Source: Kumtagia sp044326205 (GTDB lineage: Bacteria > Pseudomonadota > Alphaproteobacteria > Rhizobiales > Rhizobiaceae). From it: 64,000 nucleotides of DNA. The notes under the pieces are model-generated. The model had not been told where the DNA came from, did not search any database, and was given only the letters and a program-made list of their open reading frames with translations. Below, one piece after another: positions 62,622-64,000 of this stretch; the stretch's first letter is position 1; each line of letters opens with the position of its first letter. Location: the NCBI RefSeq assembly GCF_044326205.1, contig NZ_JBIRCY010000032.1, positions 21,717 through 85,716 on the forward strand, in the 5' to 3' direction. Both the position numbers and the translations under genes were made by a program.

Positions 62622-63122
62622 CTATCTTCCCGTCACTTTCAAGATGGCCGGCTCGTGTCCGGTCGCACGGGCAAAGCTCAGCAAATCGGCATTGCCGATC
62701 GATGTCGTCGCCTCGTTGGTCAAAGGATGTCCGTTGATGATCGCATTTTCCATTAGTGCCTCGTCGAGGATAAGCCGGACGTGCGCCTGATGATCGTTGA
62801 TCAGCCCGAATACCGTGACCGCGCCAGGCGTGACACCGAGAAGGTCCATCAACGCTTCCGGCTTGCCGAACGAGACCCGGCTCGCGGCGCCGATAAGGTG
62901 ATGGATCTGCTTGAGATCAACCACAGCTTCTTCGTCGACCGTCACCAGGAAATAATTGTCCTTTTTGTCCTTGAGGAACAGATTCTTGGTGTGCCCACCG
63001 GGAATCTCGCCGCGCAGCGCACGCGAATCCGCTACCGTGAACAGCGGCGGGTGCTCTACGGTCTTCACTGCAATCCCGAGTGAATCGAGGAAGGCGAAGA
63101 GATCGTCGGGGGTCTTCGGCAT
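62622..63122 (-). CDS. prdX: Prolyl-tRNA editing protein (YbaK/PrdX type)
   Basis: 166 residues. Hydrolyses mischarged Ala-tRNA(Pro) in trans. INS-domain motifs: GGHTKNLFLKDKKDNYFLVT with the conserved lysine, LIGAASRVSFGKPEALMDLL, and TPGAVTVFGLINDHQAHVRL. An ATG at 63122 is preferred over the TTG one codon upstream. Confidence 0.92.
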   Translation of the reverse strand: MPKTPDDLFAFLDSLGIAVKTVEHPPLFTVADSRALRGEIPGGHTKNLFLKDKKDNYFLVTVDEEAVVDLKQIHHLIGAASRVSFGKPEALMDLLGVTPGAVTVFGLINDHQAHVRLILDEALMENAIINGHPLTNEATTSIGNADLLSFARATGHEPAILKVTGR

Positions 63123-63324
63123 CAAAACGGGCTCTGGCAGTTTACGGGCGTCTTATGACCAAAGCCGGCGGGCGACACAAGCCTTGCCGCCACCCGCAAG
63201 ACCGCCGCGGCGCATAAGCGCTTTGGGTATCATGGCGGAACGTTTCGAAGGCCACGTTTTTTCCCGTTGCAATCGCGCGTCGCTTCGGCCATATAGGCGC
63301 GGCTTGCGGTTCAGCGCCGCGCGA

Positions 63325-63399
63325 GCGGGTGTAGCTCAGGGGTAGAGCACAACCTTGCCAAGGTTGGGGTCGAGGGTTCGAATCCCTTCGCCCGCTCCA
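63325..63399 (+). tRNA. tRNA-Gly (GCC)
   Basis: 75 bases. The acceptor stem GCGGGTG pairs with CGCCCGC (one G-U), the D arm is GCTC..GAGC, the anticodon stem AACCTT-GCC-AAGGTT gives anticodon GCC, the T arm GAGGGTTCGAATCCCTTC is standard, and the 3' CCA is encoded. Confidence 0.97.
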
Positions 63400-63425
63400 A
63401 ATTTCCTTAAACTTGAATAGCTTAG

Positions 63426-63448
63426 GGCTCGGGTATCCGGGCCTTTTT
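63426..63448 (+). terminator. Intrinsic terminator of the tRNA-Gly transcript
   Basis: Stem GGCTCGG / CCGGGCC (one G-U pair), loop GTAT, then TTTTT; 27 bases after the tRNA. Confidence 0.85.
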
Positions 63449-63824
63449 GCTGTCTGGGCTTTGGGGAGCGGACGGGGGATTTGTATGATTCCAATGCCGT
63501 CCACTTACCAAGCCGAAGGGGACTGCAATTGGAAACCATTGTTGGCTAGGGTAGCTTGAACTGTGGGGAACTGCTTTATGCAACACGTGTTGGCGCGAGG
63601 CGCAAAAAACAGCTTTGTCTGACGATCGATTTGGCGAGGTGCGACACTTGCGACTGAAAACAAAGGTGGCCGGTCGTCACGACACTACCGTTCGAAGAAT
63701 CCGAACGCCTGTTCGGAATGTGGAGTGACAACGCTTCGGGTCTGCGGCGCAGACATCAACGGGGGCGAAGAAATGAGAACGATGACCATTCGAGGTGTAG
63801 GCCAGGCCGGGAGTGCCGCATAGC
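63449..63824. other. Non-coding stretch between tRNA-Gly and hsdM start
   Basis: 376 bases without a convincing gene. A perfect 12-base palindrome CAACACGTGTTG lies at 63581-63592. A short minus-strand frame (63685-63879) has no recognisable domain. It probably contains the promoter of the restriction methylase gene. Confidence 0.5.
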
Positions 63825-63896
63825 ATGGCCAGCCATTCCGACCTCGCCAATCTGATCTGGCAGATCGCCGACCTGTCAATCGGCGCGCAAAGTTGA
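63825..63896 (+). pseudogene. 5' end of a type I restriction methylase gene (hsdM), interrupted
   Basis: ATG 63825 with GGGAG upstream reads MASHSDLANLIWQIADL, the conserved start of HsdM proteins (normally followed by LRG). After IADL the reading changes to SIGAQS and a stop. The break coincides with the left end of IS21-like sequence. Only about 17 genuine codons are visible; the rest of the gene would lie beyond the element, outside the window. Confidence 0.6.
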
Positions 63897-64000
63897 CCCC
63901 GGATCGGCGTCCAATTTTGACCCCCTTCGTGCAGTGCGCGAGGGTGAGCGCCCGACCGGGTGAAGCTGGTCGGGGTCGCGCAGCCCGGTCGGGCGCGTTG
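63874..64000. mobile_element. Left end of an IS21-like insertion sequence
   Basis: Begins TGTCAATCGGCGCGCAAAGT, with TTGACCCC repeated at 63893-63900 and 63917-63924 in the context GTTGACCCCGGATCGGCGTC. IS21-family elements begin with TG and carry several short terminal repeats before istA; rhizobial copies have ends of this type. No transposase frame is complete in the window, so the family call is provisional. Confidence 0.5.

Noticed and set aside
63325..63399. tRNA-Gly as a proven island attachment site
   Set aside because: No integrase and no repeat of the tRNA 3' end are visible before the window ends.

Overview
The window looks like a chromosomal segment of an alphaproteobacterium of the order Hyphomicrobiales (Rhizobiales), most likely Mesorhizobium or a close relative. 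This rests on high GC, on families typical of rhizobia (UPF0314, DUF1402, ATP-dependent pckA, imuA-imuB-dnaE2), on the GTTC-N7-GTTC type SOS box (seen here as its reverse complement), on parS/parAB lying close to mnmE-mnmG-rsmG, and on intergenic palindromes of the rhizobial kind. No species name can be read from the sequence.

Layout. 0-7.3 kb: end of a cysteine-desulfurase-like gene, pckA, arfB, a BON-LysM gene, alkB, and two tandem PAP2-type membrane phosphatase genes. Between the two PAP2 genes lie decayed copies of the coaA 3' end and the alkB 3' end, the scar of a tandem duplication. 7.3-14.2 kb (minus strand): a histidine operon (hisB, hisH, hisA, hisF, hisE, then coaA) with an arginase-family gene, two Uma2 nucleases, a DUF1330 gene and a DUF2628 gene between its members. 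14.8-24.9 kb: hslV and hslU separated by three genes, then a DUF1402 gene, cell-envelope genes (mltA), Smr, a Tim44-like gene, fxsA and secB. 24.9-28.6 kb (minus strand): dnaQ, coaE, aroE, maf and a PDRP kinase gene. 28.58-29.04 kb: a non-coding stretch with all the marks of the chromosomal replication origin. 29.0-37.0 kb (plus strand): hemJ, rho, mnmE, mnmG, rsmG, parA, parB, with three parS sites. Transcription diverges from the putative origin on both sides.

37-54 kb is the accessory and transport part: holA, a doubly frameshifted GNAT pseudogene, a dipeptide-type ABC operon ending in an L-2-amino-thiazoline-4-carboxylate hydrolase-family gene, cysQ, an SDR, and a polyamine-type ABC importer. 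The importer operon continues with a HisD-like sulfopropanediol dehydrogenase (HpsN-like), a zinc alcohol dehydrogenase and a HutC-type GntR repressor. I read 45.8-54.1 kb as a candidate organosulfonate (dihydroxypropanesulfonate) uptake and oxidation locus. With cysQ and the thiazoline hydrolase it suggests a neighbourhood of sulfur-compound use.

54-64 kb: a zinc metallopeptidase gene, the SOS mutagenesis cassette imuA-imuB-dnaE2 behind a LexA box, a Trm112-like gene, a LON-substrate-domain gene, a thioredoxin-TPR chaperone, a prolyl-tRNA editing protein and tRNA-Gly(GCC). The window ends in what looks like the first codons of a type I restriction methylase gene (hsdM), cut off by the end of an IS21-like element.
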